Below, piece after piece: positions 16,247-24,515 of a stretch of DNA of 64,000 bases. The first letter of the stretch is position 1. Each line of letters begins with the position of its first letter. A model generated the notes under the pieces. It saw only the letters and a list, made by a program, of their open reading frames with translations. It was not told the DNA's origin and did no database searches. The translations under genes were made by a program, and so were the position numbers. The stretch is from Pseudobacteriovorax antillogorgiicola (lineage in GTDB: Bacteria; Bdellovibrionota_B; Oligoflexia; Oligoflexales; Oligoflexaceae), in assembly GCF_900177345.1 (NCBI RefSeq), contig NZ_FWZT01000008.1, positions 1 to 64,000 of the forward strand. Direction: 5' to 3'.

Positions 16247-18427
16247 CTACATTCGTTCCTGGCGAGCTTTATGAAGCTTTTCATAGGACTCGATGAGTCG
16301 CTGATGCTTGTCCAAGCCCGACAACCTATCATCAGTAGGCGTTAACCCGTGAAAGCGCATCTGTCCTTGAATAACCGCAATTACCTGATCCATTTCCTCT
16401 TTGCCAAACATCCGCTTGAGGTTTTCTGTGTAGTTGTCCAGCTCGATGCTCTCATCGAGGCTAATGGCTAGAACAGTTTGGATTGCCTGATAGTATAAGC
16501 GGCGGCTTTGGTGGAGTTCATTAAATGTCAGTAGCTCTTCCACTAACTCCTTGGCTTGATCAAGGTTTTGTAAGGCAAGATGGATCATGATTTTCAACTC
16601 ACCAATATTAAGCTGGCCCCACACACTGTTTTCATCAAAAGCTATTCCAATTAACTCCGAAATGAGAGTGTAGTTATCTTGTTCACTTTCTTCGAATCGT
16701 TCGAGCAGATCCTCAAGATCCTCGTCGTCTTGCTCATGGATATTTAAGATATCAGAGCGAAAATAAAGAGCCTTGTTGGTATTGTCCCAGATCAAGTCCT
16801 CAACGGGATAGATTTCTGAATAGCCAGGGACTAGAATGCGGCAGGCATGGGCACCGAGATCTTGGTAGTCTGCAATATAGACTTCTTTTTCCATAGATTT
16901 AAGGATATCGAGCAGATAATCATGCTCTTCTTTGGTATTACCCTCGATGTTCCAATCAGAGAAATCATAATCGCTTTTGCTGCTGAAAAACTTCCAAGAA
17001 ACCACACCGGTAGAATCAACAAAGTGTTCAACGAAGTTATTGGGTTCTGTCACCGCAAGGCTGTTGAATGTCGGTGCAGGCATGTCGTTGAGACCCTCAA
17101 AGCTCCTGCCTTGCAAGAGCTCCGTTAAACTACGCTCTAAAGCTACTTCAAATTTTGGATGAGCTCCGAAAGAAGCATAGACACCGCCCGTCTTAGGATT
17201 CATGAGGGTGACACACATCACTGGGAAACGACCCCCTAGGGATGCATCCTTCACCAGTAACGGAAATCCGCGTTCCTCTAATGACTTAATTCCTGCCTCA
17301 ATTGAAGGGTATCTGGCTAAAACGGATGCTGGAACATCGGGGAGCGCAAGTTCGTCTTCTAAGATTTGTTTTTTTACGGCTCGCTCGAAAATCTCTGATA
17401 AGCATTGAACACGAGCTTCGTGGAGACTGTTGCCGGCACTCATACCATTGCTAACGTAAAGGTTACCAACCAAGCCAACCGGCACATATACTGTTTCTTG
17501 GTCCGATTGCCTGATAAACGGCTGGGCACAGATTCCTCGCTCAATAAGCCCTGAATTGGTATCGAGAAGGTGGCCAGCTAAGAGTTCACCTTCGGGGTTA
17601 TATATTGACAGCATGGTGTCATCCATGAGGCCATCGGGAATAGGAGCATCGGGCTCAGAGTCAAACCACTTCTCATTAGGGTAGTGGACGAAGGATCGGG
17701 AGGCAATGTCTTCACCTAGGTAAAAGTCGTTGTAGAAGTAATTACAGCTAATACGCTCAAGGTACTCACCTAGTGCCGATGCCAAGGCACTTTCCTTAGT
17801 GGAGCCCTTGCCGTTGGTGAAGCAAAGCGGCGATGTTGCGTCGCGGATATGAACCGACCAGACATGGGGGACGATATTACGCCACGAAGCAATCTCAATT
17901 TTGATGCCCAGCTGAGCCAGGGCATTGGTCATGGCTTGGATGGTTTCTTCTAAGGGAGCATCTTTGCCAAGAATCATGGTTTTGGAGTTCGACGATTCAC
18001 CGTGGGAATACAGAAGACCCGCATCTTGACCCAGAGTATCCACCGATTCAATTTGAAAATCGGGGCCAGTTTGAATCACCTTTTTTACCGTACAGCGATC
18101 CATCGCTTTGAGAATACCCTCGCGGTGTTTCTCGGGAAGGTCAGCAGGAAGCTCTACCTTAATACTGAATATCTGGTTGTAGCGATTTTCAGGGTCGATC
18201 GTATTATTTTGCGAGATTCGAATGTCATCAGTTGGGATGTCTCGCGCCTTACAGTAGACCTTCACAAAGTAGGCAGCGCAAAGTGCAGACGAGGCTAAAA
18301 AATAGTCAAACGGACTAGGTGCCGTGCCGTCACCCTTGTAGCGGATTGGCTGATCGGTTGTGATGGTGAAGTCATCAAAACTTGCTTCGAGGCGGAGATT
18401 GTCTAAAAAACGTACGTTGATTTCCAT
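16247..18427 (-). CDS. OsmC domain / YcaO domain fusion protein
   Basis: The product is about 726 residues in three parts. Residues 1-135 form an OsmC-like domain (FDYFLASSALCAAYFVKVYC is the conserved helix with its Cys). About 180-560 is a YcaO domain close to E. coli YcaO, with segments ALERSLTELLQGRSF and EVYIADYQDLGAHACRILV. The C-terminal ~150 residues are helical, like the YcaO tail. YcaO enzymes use ATP to activate backbone amides. E. coli YcaO is linked to beta-methylthiolation of ribosomal protein S12 together with RimO. OsmC domains are thiol peroxidase-like. The fusion is a known architecture. ATG 18427 was chosen; the reading frame runs upstream to a TTG without a ribosome site. 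No rimO is nearby. Confidence 0.88.
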   Translation of the reverse strand: MEINVRFLDNLRLEASFDDFTITTDQPIRYKGDGTAPSPFDYFLASSALCAAYFVKVYCKARDIPTDDIRISQNNTIDPENRYNQIFSIKVELPADLPEKHREGILKAMDRCTVKKVIQTGPDFQIESVDTLGQDAGLLYSHGESSNSKTMILGKDAPLEETIQAMTNALAQLGIKIEIASWRNIVPHVWSVHIRDATSPLCFTNGKGSTKESALASALGEYLERISCNYFYNDFYLGEDIASRSFVHYPNEKWFDSEPDAPIPDGLMDDTMLSIYNPEGELLAGHLLDTNSGLIERGICAQPFIRQSDQETVYVPVGLVGNLYVSNGMSAGNSLHEARVQCLSEIFERAVKKQILEDELALPDVPASVLARYPSIEAGIKSLEERGFPLLVKDASLGGRFPVMCVTLMNPKTGGVYASFGAHPKFEVALERSLTELLQGRSFEGLNDMPAPTFNSLAVTEPNNFVEHFVDSTGVVSWKFFSSKSDYDFSDWNIEGNTKEEHDYLLDILKSMEKEVYIADYQDLGAHACRILVPGYSEIYPVEDLIWDNTNKALYFRSDILNIHEQDDEDLEDLLERFEESEQDNYTLISELIGIAFDENSVWGQLNIGELKIMIHLALQNLDQAKELVEELLTFNELHQSRRLYYQAIQTVLAISLDESIELDNYTENLKRMFGKEEMDQVIAVIQGQMRFHGLTPTDDRLSGLDKHQRLIESYEKLHKARQERM

Positions 18428-18690
18428 GGATTCCAGTCTTCCCATATGTTTCAGACGATTCTTATATAACAAAAAGGCGAAAATCGGTAGGCCACTTTTT
18501 CGAAAGCTCCGGCTGGGAAGTATAAGTTATTGTAAATAAGGGGAAAAATTGAGCTTGAAAACTGATGAATTTAGGCCAAAGCCTCTAGTCTAGGAGCCGG
18601 CAGTATTACGAAAAAGGCTGAATTTATTTAAGAAATTTTCCTTGGAAGAATTTCAATCAGAGCCGAAACCTAGAGGAAAGGAGGCATGCC

Positions 18691-19464
18691 TTGAAAAAGA
18701 TTCTCTGTGTTAAAGACCATCATTGCAATGACGAATTTATTGCTCAGTCATTCAGCAAACAAGGTATGAAAGTAGCAAAGGCCTATGGCTTTCAGGAGTC
18801 TTTTCATATCATGAGAACATTCGTTCCCGATGCTGTGCTGGTGGATATCAAGTCGTTGGAAGAGGAAAGCGGCAAGCAGTTCGTTCAGAATCTAAGGGAC
18901 AATAATCGTCTGAGTCACATTCCCATTGTGGGGATTTTCGATTGTGACTTACCAGAAGATCTCACGCGCTATCGCACCTGGGGCTGTGATGAATTCTTTT
19001 CTAAAGAGCAAGACTTGGCTGATATCTCGCGGTTGGTGAATCAGGTCATTGAACAATCGCAATTAAAGATTCCAAAAATCCTGTTGATGGAGGATGACCC
19101 TGATCTTAAAAATATTCTCAAAGATGCATTGGAACCAATCGGTGTGGCAGTCATCGATGTTTGCAATGGTTTTGACGCTATTCGGATTTTCAAAAATCAA
19201 AAATTTGATATGCTCATCACAGATATCATGGTGAAAGGCTTGAATGGCTTCCAGCTGATTGAAATGGTTAGCAAGGAGGCTCCTGACATTCCCATTATTG
19301 TGATCACAGGAGCCTACCCGAAAGGGTTTGATTCCTTTGCGACGAAACTTGGTATCAACACTCACTTTCAGAAACCCTTTGATATGGAGCTGTTCGCAGG
19401 ATCCATAGCGGAGATTTTGCAGAACCAAAGAGATGTCGCTCAAAAAATATCTATGGAACTATAA
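18691..19464 (+). CDS. double-receiver response regulator without output domain
   Basis: The product is 257 residues with two CheY-like receiver domains in tandem. REC2 (about 128-245) is canonical: acidic pocket EDD at 134-136, phospho-acceptor Asp178 in LITDIM, Thr206 in VITGAYP and Lys228 in FQKPF. REC1 (about 3-120) is degenerate: the acidic pair is replaced (CVKDHH), though Asp52 and Lys105 remain. It probably serves as a docking or modulatory domain. No DNA-binding or enzymatic output is seen. The start is TTG 18691, because a strong GGAAAGGAGG lies at 18675-18684 and the ATG at 18685 is closed at once by TGA. The convergent neighbour ends three bases away. The cognate kinase is unknown. 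Confidence 0.85.
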   Translation: MKKILCVKDHHCNDEFIAQSFSKQGMKVAKAYGFQESFHIMRTFVPDAVLVDIKSLEEESGKQFVQNLRDNNRLSHIPIVGIFDCDLPEDLTRYRTWGCDEFFSKEQDLADISRLVNQVIEQSQLKIPKILLMEDDPDLKNILKDALEPIGVAVIDVCNGFDAIRIFKNQKFDMLITDIMVKGLNGFQLIEMVSKEAPDIPIIVITGAYPKGFDSFATKLGINTHFQKPFDMELFAGSIAEILQNQRDVAQKISMEL

Positions 19465-19467
19465 ATT

Positions 19468-19974
19468 TCATGGGGTCTTGCCAGCACGTTTCTTATAGAA
19501 CCCTTCAAACCAAGTCACCCATTTCATGGTTTTCGGGTCTTGCTGGCTAAAATATTGTCGGACTCGCTTGTCTTTGAGTTGTTGCCACTCACCGCGAAAT
19601 GGGAAGGTCTTTTTGGTTTTGGCATAATATATGGTGCCTTCCATGGCTATGCCTTGCTCCTTCGCTTCGCCCTTTAAGTGGATGATAGTACCATCAGCAC
19701 TGACCCAGTGCTGAACCCACTGCTGCAATTGGGGGTCGTAGTAATTCATACTAGAGCCTTTAAGGCCTTTTTTCCCTGTCCAGGACTCAAGAATCAAACA
19801 CTCGTTCACTCGAGTGATCTCATTCAGACCGGCTTCTTTGCCATTCGCAGTGCGGACATCCCAAGTTCCCAGCCAGAAGTTAAATGCTTGATGGTTGGGC
19901 TTACTACATGGCTTTGGCTTCGACCATGTGATTGTCGCAAGCCCCAGTAGAATCGAAAATAGCGTAAGTTTCAT
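19468..19974 (-). CDS. secreted lipocalin-like protein (DUF1579-like)
   Basis: The product is 168 residues with a signal peptide MKLTLFSILLGLATITWS. The mature protein begins near the hallmark FNFWLGTWDVRTANGKEAG. It continues with repeated beta-strands (LILESWTGKKGLKGSSMNYY, QWVQHWVSADGTIIHLKGE, WVTWFEGFYKK), the pattern of DUF1579-type or related lipocalin-like barrels. Such proteins may bind small hydrophobic molecules, but no ligand is predictable. A single cysteine pair (PKPCSK and NECLIL) could bridge the N-terminus to the barrel. It is convergent with the double-receiver gene and otherwise stands alone. The start is an ATG at the signal peptide. Confidence 0.75.
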   Translation of the reverse strand: MKLTLFSILLGLATITWSKPKPCSKPNHQAFNFWLGTWDVRTANGKEAGLNEITRVNECLILESWTGKKGLKGSSMNYYDPQLQQWVQHWVSADGTIIHLKGEAKEQGIAMEGTIYYAKTKKTFPFRGEWQQLKDKRVRQYFSQQDPKTMKWVTWFEGFYKKRAGKTP

Positions 19975-20120
19975 CTGTCACCTCGATACGATGGGTTTTG
20001 ACAAACCTTACGAACTTCCTTGAGAAAGGTCAACAGTCCTTAGCTAAATTGGATTAAGGTGTTTTGAAAACCAGGAAGATGAAACGGTCTCCTGGGTATA
20101 GTTGGACTTTAGACTTGAAC

Positions 20121-20882
20121 TCAAGCCTGATGTGAAAACCCATGTGAGATCAAAATTTTTCGGTATGTGCCATCGTCCATAATTTTTTTCAGCCCTAAGT
20201 TGAAGGCATCAATGAGTTTCTTGCTATTGGTTAATTTCTTGCTCGCCAGAATATAGAGCTTGTTGGCGGAAAGAATGGGATCAAGGAAGACAAATTCTCC
20301 CTTTACTGGGTGACTCGCTTCGTATCTTGCTAGTTCGTAGCTAAAAATACCTTCAGCCATAACAACAAAGTCAAGACGACCGTTGATTAACTTTTTAATA
20401 TTCAATTCCGGTGACTTAGCCACCTGCTTCTGGAGGTAAGTCGCTGCGTCGAATTCATCGCCATTAGCAAACCCTCTTGATATTCCAATTTTATACTTCT
20501 TGAGTTCTTTTAGGCTATTGTACCGTGTAATCCCTGTTTTTTTCTGTCCGATGATTCGAATATTGATATCGTAGAGGGGAGAGCTAATGTGGAACTTGTC
20601 AGCTCGCTCCTTAGAGTAGTACGCACCCATGACAACGTCGGCTTCCCCTTTCTCACCCATGGCCAGGGCTCGTTTCCAAGGCAGAAATTGAATGGATGCT
20701 TGATGACCTGCTCTTTCAAATGCCTCTTGAACGATCTCTGTAATAACCCCTTTGTTTTTCAGTTTGGGTCCGTAGAAAGGTTCCCATTCCAGGGTCACCA
20801 TACTAACTGATTTGGCAAGTAGGCTTGAAGATAGTAAAGCGGAAAGAAAGAATAGGCTTGAGTATAAGCTACGAAGGGTCAC
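20121..20882 (-). CDS. family-3 solute-binding protein, no transporter partner
   Basis: The product is 253 residues: periplasmic binding fold of the SBP_bac_3 type, as in amino-acid ABC transporters. The segment MVTLEWEPFYGPKLKNKGVI is the typical N-terminal ligand-loop region, and GEADVVMGAYYSKERADKF and KYKIGISRGFANG are family-typical. The longer open frame to 21086 has no signal peptide and would overlap the next gene. The GTG at 20882 has GGAGG upstream and yields the export signal MTLRSLYSSLFFLSALLSSSLLAKS-like start, so it was chosen. No permease or ATPase is adjacent, so it may be an orphan receptor, as many such proteins are in this lineage. The ligand is unknown, though polar amino acids are common for the family. 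Confidence 0.82.
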   Translation of the reverse strand: MTLRSLYSSLFFLSALLSSSLLAKSVSMVTLEWEPFYGPKLKNKGVITEIVQEAFERAGHQASIQFLPWKRALAMGEKGEADVVMGAYYSKERADKFHISSPLYDINIRIIGQKKTGITRYNSLKELKKYKIGISRGFANGDEFDAATYLQKQVAKSPELNIKKLINGRLDFVVMAEGIFSYELARYEASHPVKGEFVFLDPILSANKLYILASKKLTNSKKLIDAFNLGLKKIMDDGTYRKILISHGFSHQA

Positions 20883-20994
20883 TCTGATGTCCTCCAAATG
20901 TCTCTGTGGTGCGTAATTATTATATTCTCTGAAACTAAGAGCTAGGTAGTGGAGGAAGTAAGTATTCTGAAGGAATGTTTTCGAAGGTCTACGC

Positions 20995-21594
20995 TTAGTA
21001 CCCGCAGACTTCCTTATGGATTTCAGCCTGCCGCTTGATGTTTGCTGTAACCAAGTTGTTCCTGCTATCTTCTTCCAGCTTTGCAAACCTTTGAATTATG
21101 TCATCAGCAACGACATCTCTGTCAGATAATAGTGGAGAGACCTCGACCTTTAGATCTCTGGCTGGGAAATCTTGATCTATAAATTGAAGAGCCTCATCCT
21201 GCCATAAAACCCGTATTCTTCGAATCGGTCGATCATCGACTGGCAGGCGATAGCTGAGGCAGTACTGATAGCTATTCCTATTGCAGCTATCTGTCTCTTG
21301 GGGTCTTATTGTAAAGGTATTACCGAATTCGTCTTGGAGCAAAAATTTCGGTGAAGTTGAGTCAGTATTCGAAGTTGCCTTGATTGCATAGTGGTAACGC
21401 ACACCCAATTGATGGCTCTCGTATGAAAAGGCCAGCACCTGGCCTTTAGTATAGGGTTGAATGAACTCCAGGCATTCATAGTGCTTGCTTGAGACAACTG
21501 GGCTCTGTGGAATCCAAGCTTTTTGGAGTGGATTGGTTTGGCAAGCACACCAAAGAATCGAAGGAATAATAAGACTCAACGTGCGATAATCCAT
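20995..21594 (-). CDS. small putative lipoprotein, unknown
   Basis: The product is about 199 residues. The ATG at 21594 was chosen over an upstream TTG because GAGG precedes it and the product starts MDYRTLSLIIPSILWCACQ, with lipobox LWCAC or IPSILWC. The lipidated Cys is therefore one of two neighbours. The mature part is beta-rich (RYHYAIKATSN, FRLPVDDRP-like strands) with a disulfide candidate pair in DSCNRNSYQYC and a C-terminal Cys. No family is recognised. It lies immediately upstream of the solute-binding-protein gene on the same strand, with about 110 bases between; co-transcription is possible. Confidence 0.65.
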   Translation of the reverse strand: MDYRTLSLIIPSILWCACQTNPLQKAWIPQSPVVSSKHYECLEFIQPYTKGQVLAFSYESHQLGVRYHYAIKATSNTDSTSPKFLLQDEFGNTFTIRPQETDSCNRNSYQYCLSYRLPVDDRPIRRIRVLWQDEALQFIDQDFPARDLKVEVSPLLSDRDVVADDIIQRFAKLEEDSRNNLVTANIKRQAEIHKEVCGY

Positions 21595-21672
21595 GATGCC
21601 CTCAGAATCTCTATTGCCCAAGTTACATTTTAGGTGACTTTTCGCTAAAAAGCCACCTTGGGCAGTTCGATT

Positions 21673-22518
21673 CTATAGGGTTTGGGTGTCGCAGGCACAG
21701 AGAAGGTCGCCGCCGAGCGGTGGAAACCAAGTGGTATTAGTCGGGGTTTGATCCCAATAGATCTTGCTACCCCACTTATAACAGCCAAGACCAAAGCCAG
21801 TGTCCACGGTCTCTACCTGTAAAGTGTTATCACCGTTGATCTTACGATATAGCATACCACAGGTGTTGATATTACTAGGCTGCATACTGCCAATGACGTT
21901 CAAGGTATTGATATGGGGTGTTGAGTTAACTTGACCACAAGTATAGGCACATGATGTGCTGGTCTTGAAGTAGCAGATCCCATCCAAGGTTTCCCCAGTG
22001 GAGCAATCCTGAGTAGGAAGAGGAATCTCTTCTACAAAGGCGGTGGTGACTAGGGCATCTAGCTCACTCACTTCGTTCACGTATTCGTAGACAAAGGTTG
22101 AGTTGTTGATGGCCTGGCGAATGGTGTTTGCGTCTTCTGCGCCGCTATAAGTAAATAAGATGTCCCAGTAACGACGGTTCTCGGGAAGTTTCTTGCTCAC
22201 TGATACCGTACTGAACTCTGGAGCGACTTGAACTTCATAGAAGGCCCAAGCGTTCTCTGGAGTTGCGGCTCGTTTATCAGCACCGTCGGTTAAGTGGCAA
22301 CCGACATCAACCTCGGTGTCACGCATGTCATTGATGGAGCAGAATATTGAATATCCGGGGAGGCCAGCACCTTGCTCAGATGGCCTATCGGCCTTGTTAG
22401 AGGTGGCTGCTGTAGCATTAATGGCTTGATTTCTATCGCCGTCTCCCTGGAGACTGCCACTACCATTATCACAGGACGTGATTAGTAGTAGGAAGAGCAA
22501 ACTTATTTGTCGTAACAT
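21673..22518 (-). CDS. putative lipoprotein, unknown (Asp at +2)
   Basis: The product is 281 residues. The signal MLRQISLLFLLLITSC gives lipidated Cys16, followed by Asp17-Asn18. In enterobacteria an Asp at +2 of the lipidated Cys keeps a lipoprotein in the inner membrane. Whether the Lol system of this organism follows that rule is unknown. The C-terminal half is Cys-rich (QDCSTGETLDGICYF, SCAYTCGQV, NTCGMLY, LLCACD), indicating a disulfide-stabilised extracytoplasmic domain. No family match is seen. It stands alone on the minus strand, 78 bases before the start of the next minus-strand lipoprotein gene. Confidence 0.7.
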   Translation of the reverse strand: MLRQISLLFLLLITSCDNGSGSLQGDGDRNQAINATAATSNKADRPSEQGAGLPGYSIFCSINDMRDTEVDVGCHLTDGADKRAATPENAWAFYEVQVAPEFSTVSVSKKLPENRRYWDILFTYSGAEDANTIRQAINNSTFVYEYVNEVSELDALVTTAFVEEIPLPTQDCSTGETLDGICYFKTSTSCAYTCGQVNSTPHINTLNVIGSMQPSNINTCGMLYRKINGDNTLQVETVDTGFGLGCYKWGSKIYWDQTPTNTTWFPPLGGDLLCACDTQTL

Positions 22519-22635
22519 CTCTACCTCTAACTCAGTGTGTTTTGGTCCGCATTAGGTATCGGATATTTTATGTCAAAACTTTAATCCGATTCGATAGATT
22601 AGTTAAATTAGAGAGCTATGAGTGGGAGTGCGCCT

Positions 22636-23826
22636 CTATAGTTTCTGGACCCAGTCGATTTTTGTAAGGTCGCTAGCCACCCCAAGGGCATCTTGGCTTT
22701 GATTCAGAGACAGGCGGTTGCTGAGGGAAAGGTACTCATGAAAGGTTAATGCTGCGAGATCTTTATATCGATTTCGGTGAAGCCAGCGGGTCACGGCAAG
22801 CCAGGCCAGTAGCTCCTTATCGATATTTCGAATGGAGCGAAGTTTAGGAAGAACTTTCTTCAGGGTTCCCAGCCTGCTGCTGATCGGTATTTCCTTATCA
22901 TATGCTGCCTCCACTGCTTGGCAAACCGCATAAAGGATGGGGTAGTGCTTTAGCCTCACCTCTTTATACTGGGCAAGAGAGCTCAATTTCGGGAGTTTAT
23001 TAAACCACTGAGTGCTTGGTAAGCATCTCAACCACAGAAAGCACTCTAGGAGATAGCTGGTGTGGTAATGAGGCTGCCCTCTCTTGCAAAGTTTCGTAAG
23101 CCCTAGTGGGTTCTCAGAGGCAATCATCTCAAGGCAGGTCTTTTCCCAAATAAGTTCCGTGCGATAGGGAGAGTTGTCATCAAGCTGAGCCATGTATTGA
23201 TCGCAAAGCTTCAGGGCTGCATCGCGTCGGCTAGCCAATCGCAGAGAACGAACTCGGTTCAGCTGACTCTTCATGATTGTTTGTTGGCTTTCCGAGTCAG
23301 ACTCAGCTTTATCGAAGTATGCATTTGCGAGGTGTGAGTGACCGAGGCGAAGGGAATAAATGCCCATTCCTAGCTCTCTGGTAGCAATCATCTCTGGGGT
23401 ATCATTGGAAAGGTTGGCGCTTATTTGCTGTTCCCACAAAGCTTCCAGAAATTCACCATTCGATAAGTGAATCTCTGATAGAACAAGGTGAAGCTCCCCA
23501 TAAAGAAAGCTAACCTGAGATTTGCCTGGCTTGATACCGCTCACCCGAAGAATCGCATAGGCCATGTCGGTGAGGTCTACAATCTGTTTGCGGTTCAGAC
23601 CCCCAAATCGCATATGGTGGAACAAGGCGGAAATGATGAGGATAAAGCGTTTGAGAAAACTCATGGGGTCGAGAGCAAGATCTAACTCTTTAATTTCATT
23701 CATAATAAAGTCAAGCTTTGCATCGAGGCCTTCATTGGCCACAATGGTATCAAGAAGTGACTTGGTCTCAAGTTTCACCTCTTCAACGGTCTTTTTTCGC
23801 CAGACTTCTTTAGCGGAAGCAGCCAA
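22636..23826 (-). CDS. helical TPR-like protein, unknown
   Basis: The product is about 396 residues, almost entirely alpha-helical, with TPR-like helix pairs (about 140-235: EALWEQQISANLSND, RLGHSHLANAYFDKAES). It has no signal peptide or membrane segment, so it is probably cytoplasmic. The start is TTG 23826 with AGAGG eight bases upstream; no in-frame ATG lies close by. No catalytic motif is seen. The gene is followed by no recognisable operon partner and is 163 bases from the small membrane-protein gene upstream. A scaffold or regulatory role is a guess. Confidence 0.65.
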   Translation of the reverse strand: MAASAKEVWRKKTVEEVKLETKSLLDTIVANEGLDAKLDFIMNEIKELDLALDPMSFLKRFILIISALFHHMRFGGLNRKQIVDLTDMAYAILRVSGIKPGKSQVSFLYGELHLVLSEIHLSNGEFLEALWEQQISANLSNDTPEMIATRELGMGIYSLRLGHSHLANAYFDKAESDSESQQTIMKSQLNRVRSLRLASRRDAALKLCDQYMAQLDDNSPYRTELIWEKTCLEMIASENPLGLTKLCKRGQPHYHTSYLLECFLWLRCLPSTQWFNKLPKLSSLAQYKEVRLKHYPILYAVCQAVEAAYDKEIPISSRLGTLKKVLPKLRSIRNIDKELLAWLAVTRWLHRNRYKDLAALTFHEYLSLSNRLSLNQSQDALGVASDLTKIDWVQKL

Positions 23827-23988
23827 AATTTGGTCCTCTATGGGGATGGTTGCGAGGAGTTCATCGGTATAATTTAGATTTAGCTTAAGATAGGGTTGCG
23901 AGGCTTCAGGATTACAAGATTGCCGGATGGGATACTGGGAGGAGTTTTTAGGACTCCCCCAATATGCATCGAAACAGCTCGATCATCT

Positions 23989-24270
23989 CTAGTTGACGCT
24001 GTTGTCCTTAGCCTTAAGGGCTGTGAACTGCTGGTCGAGGTTCGTGGACCGCTCGATATCCTTCAAGTCAGGTGCAAGAAAAATCGATGTTGCAACCGCA
24101 GCAGCAACAAAGGTTGCAAAGCTGATGGTGCCAGCTGAAATTTTCATGAATCTTGGTAGAGCAATTAAGTAGCGACCCAAAGAGATCGTGCGATTCTTAC
24201 TCGCAGAAAGAAATTGAATGCTAGCTTCAAACGCTCGTTTAGCAAATGGATAGGCTCCCAATTGTGCCAT
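23989..24270 (-). CDS. small membrane protein, unknown
   Basis: The product is 93 residues with one likely transmembrane helix (about 43-66, ISAGTISFATFVAAAVATSI) flanked by a basic N-terminal part and an acidic C-terminal tail. The ATG is preceded by GGGAGG nine bases away, a strong ribosome site, which supports it as a real gene despite its size. The positive-inside rule suggests N-in, C-out. No family is recognised. A short imperfect hairpin at about 23936-23960 may terminate it. Confidence 0.65.
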   Translation of the reverse strand: MAQLGAYPFAKRAFEASIQFLSASKNRTISLGRYLIALPRFMKISAGTISFATFVAAAVATSIFLAPDLKDIERSTNLDQQFTALKAKDNSVN

Positions 24271-24515
24271 GCTGTAGTCCTCCCAGTCAGTGTACTATGT
24301 CTGTTCAGTTCAAGTTATTAAGCTCATGTGATGTGGCTTATGCTCTACGGGATTTGTGCATGAAGCATACCATGGGAACAGTCGAATTTTTCTTGGGGAA
24401 TTCTTTCTGGGTGTAACGAATCTCGTTTCTGTGAACCTTACTCTCTCGAATAAATTTTTTAAAAAACTCTGTGTGACGGGCCTCAGTAAAGGGCCCCGTT
24501 GGCCTCAATTTGAAT

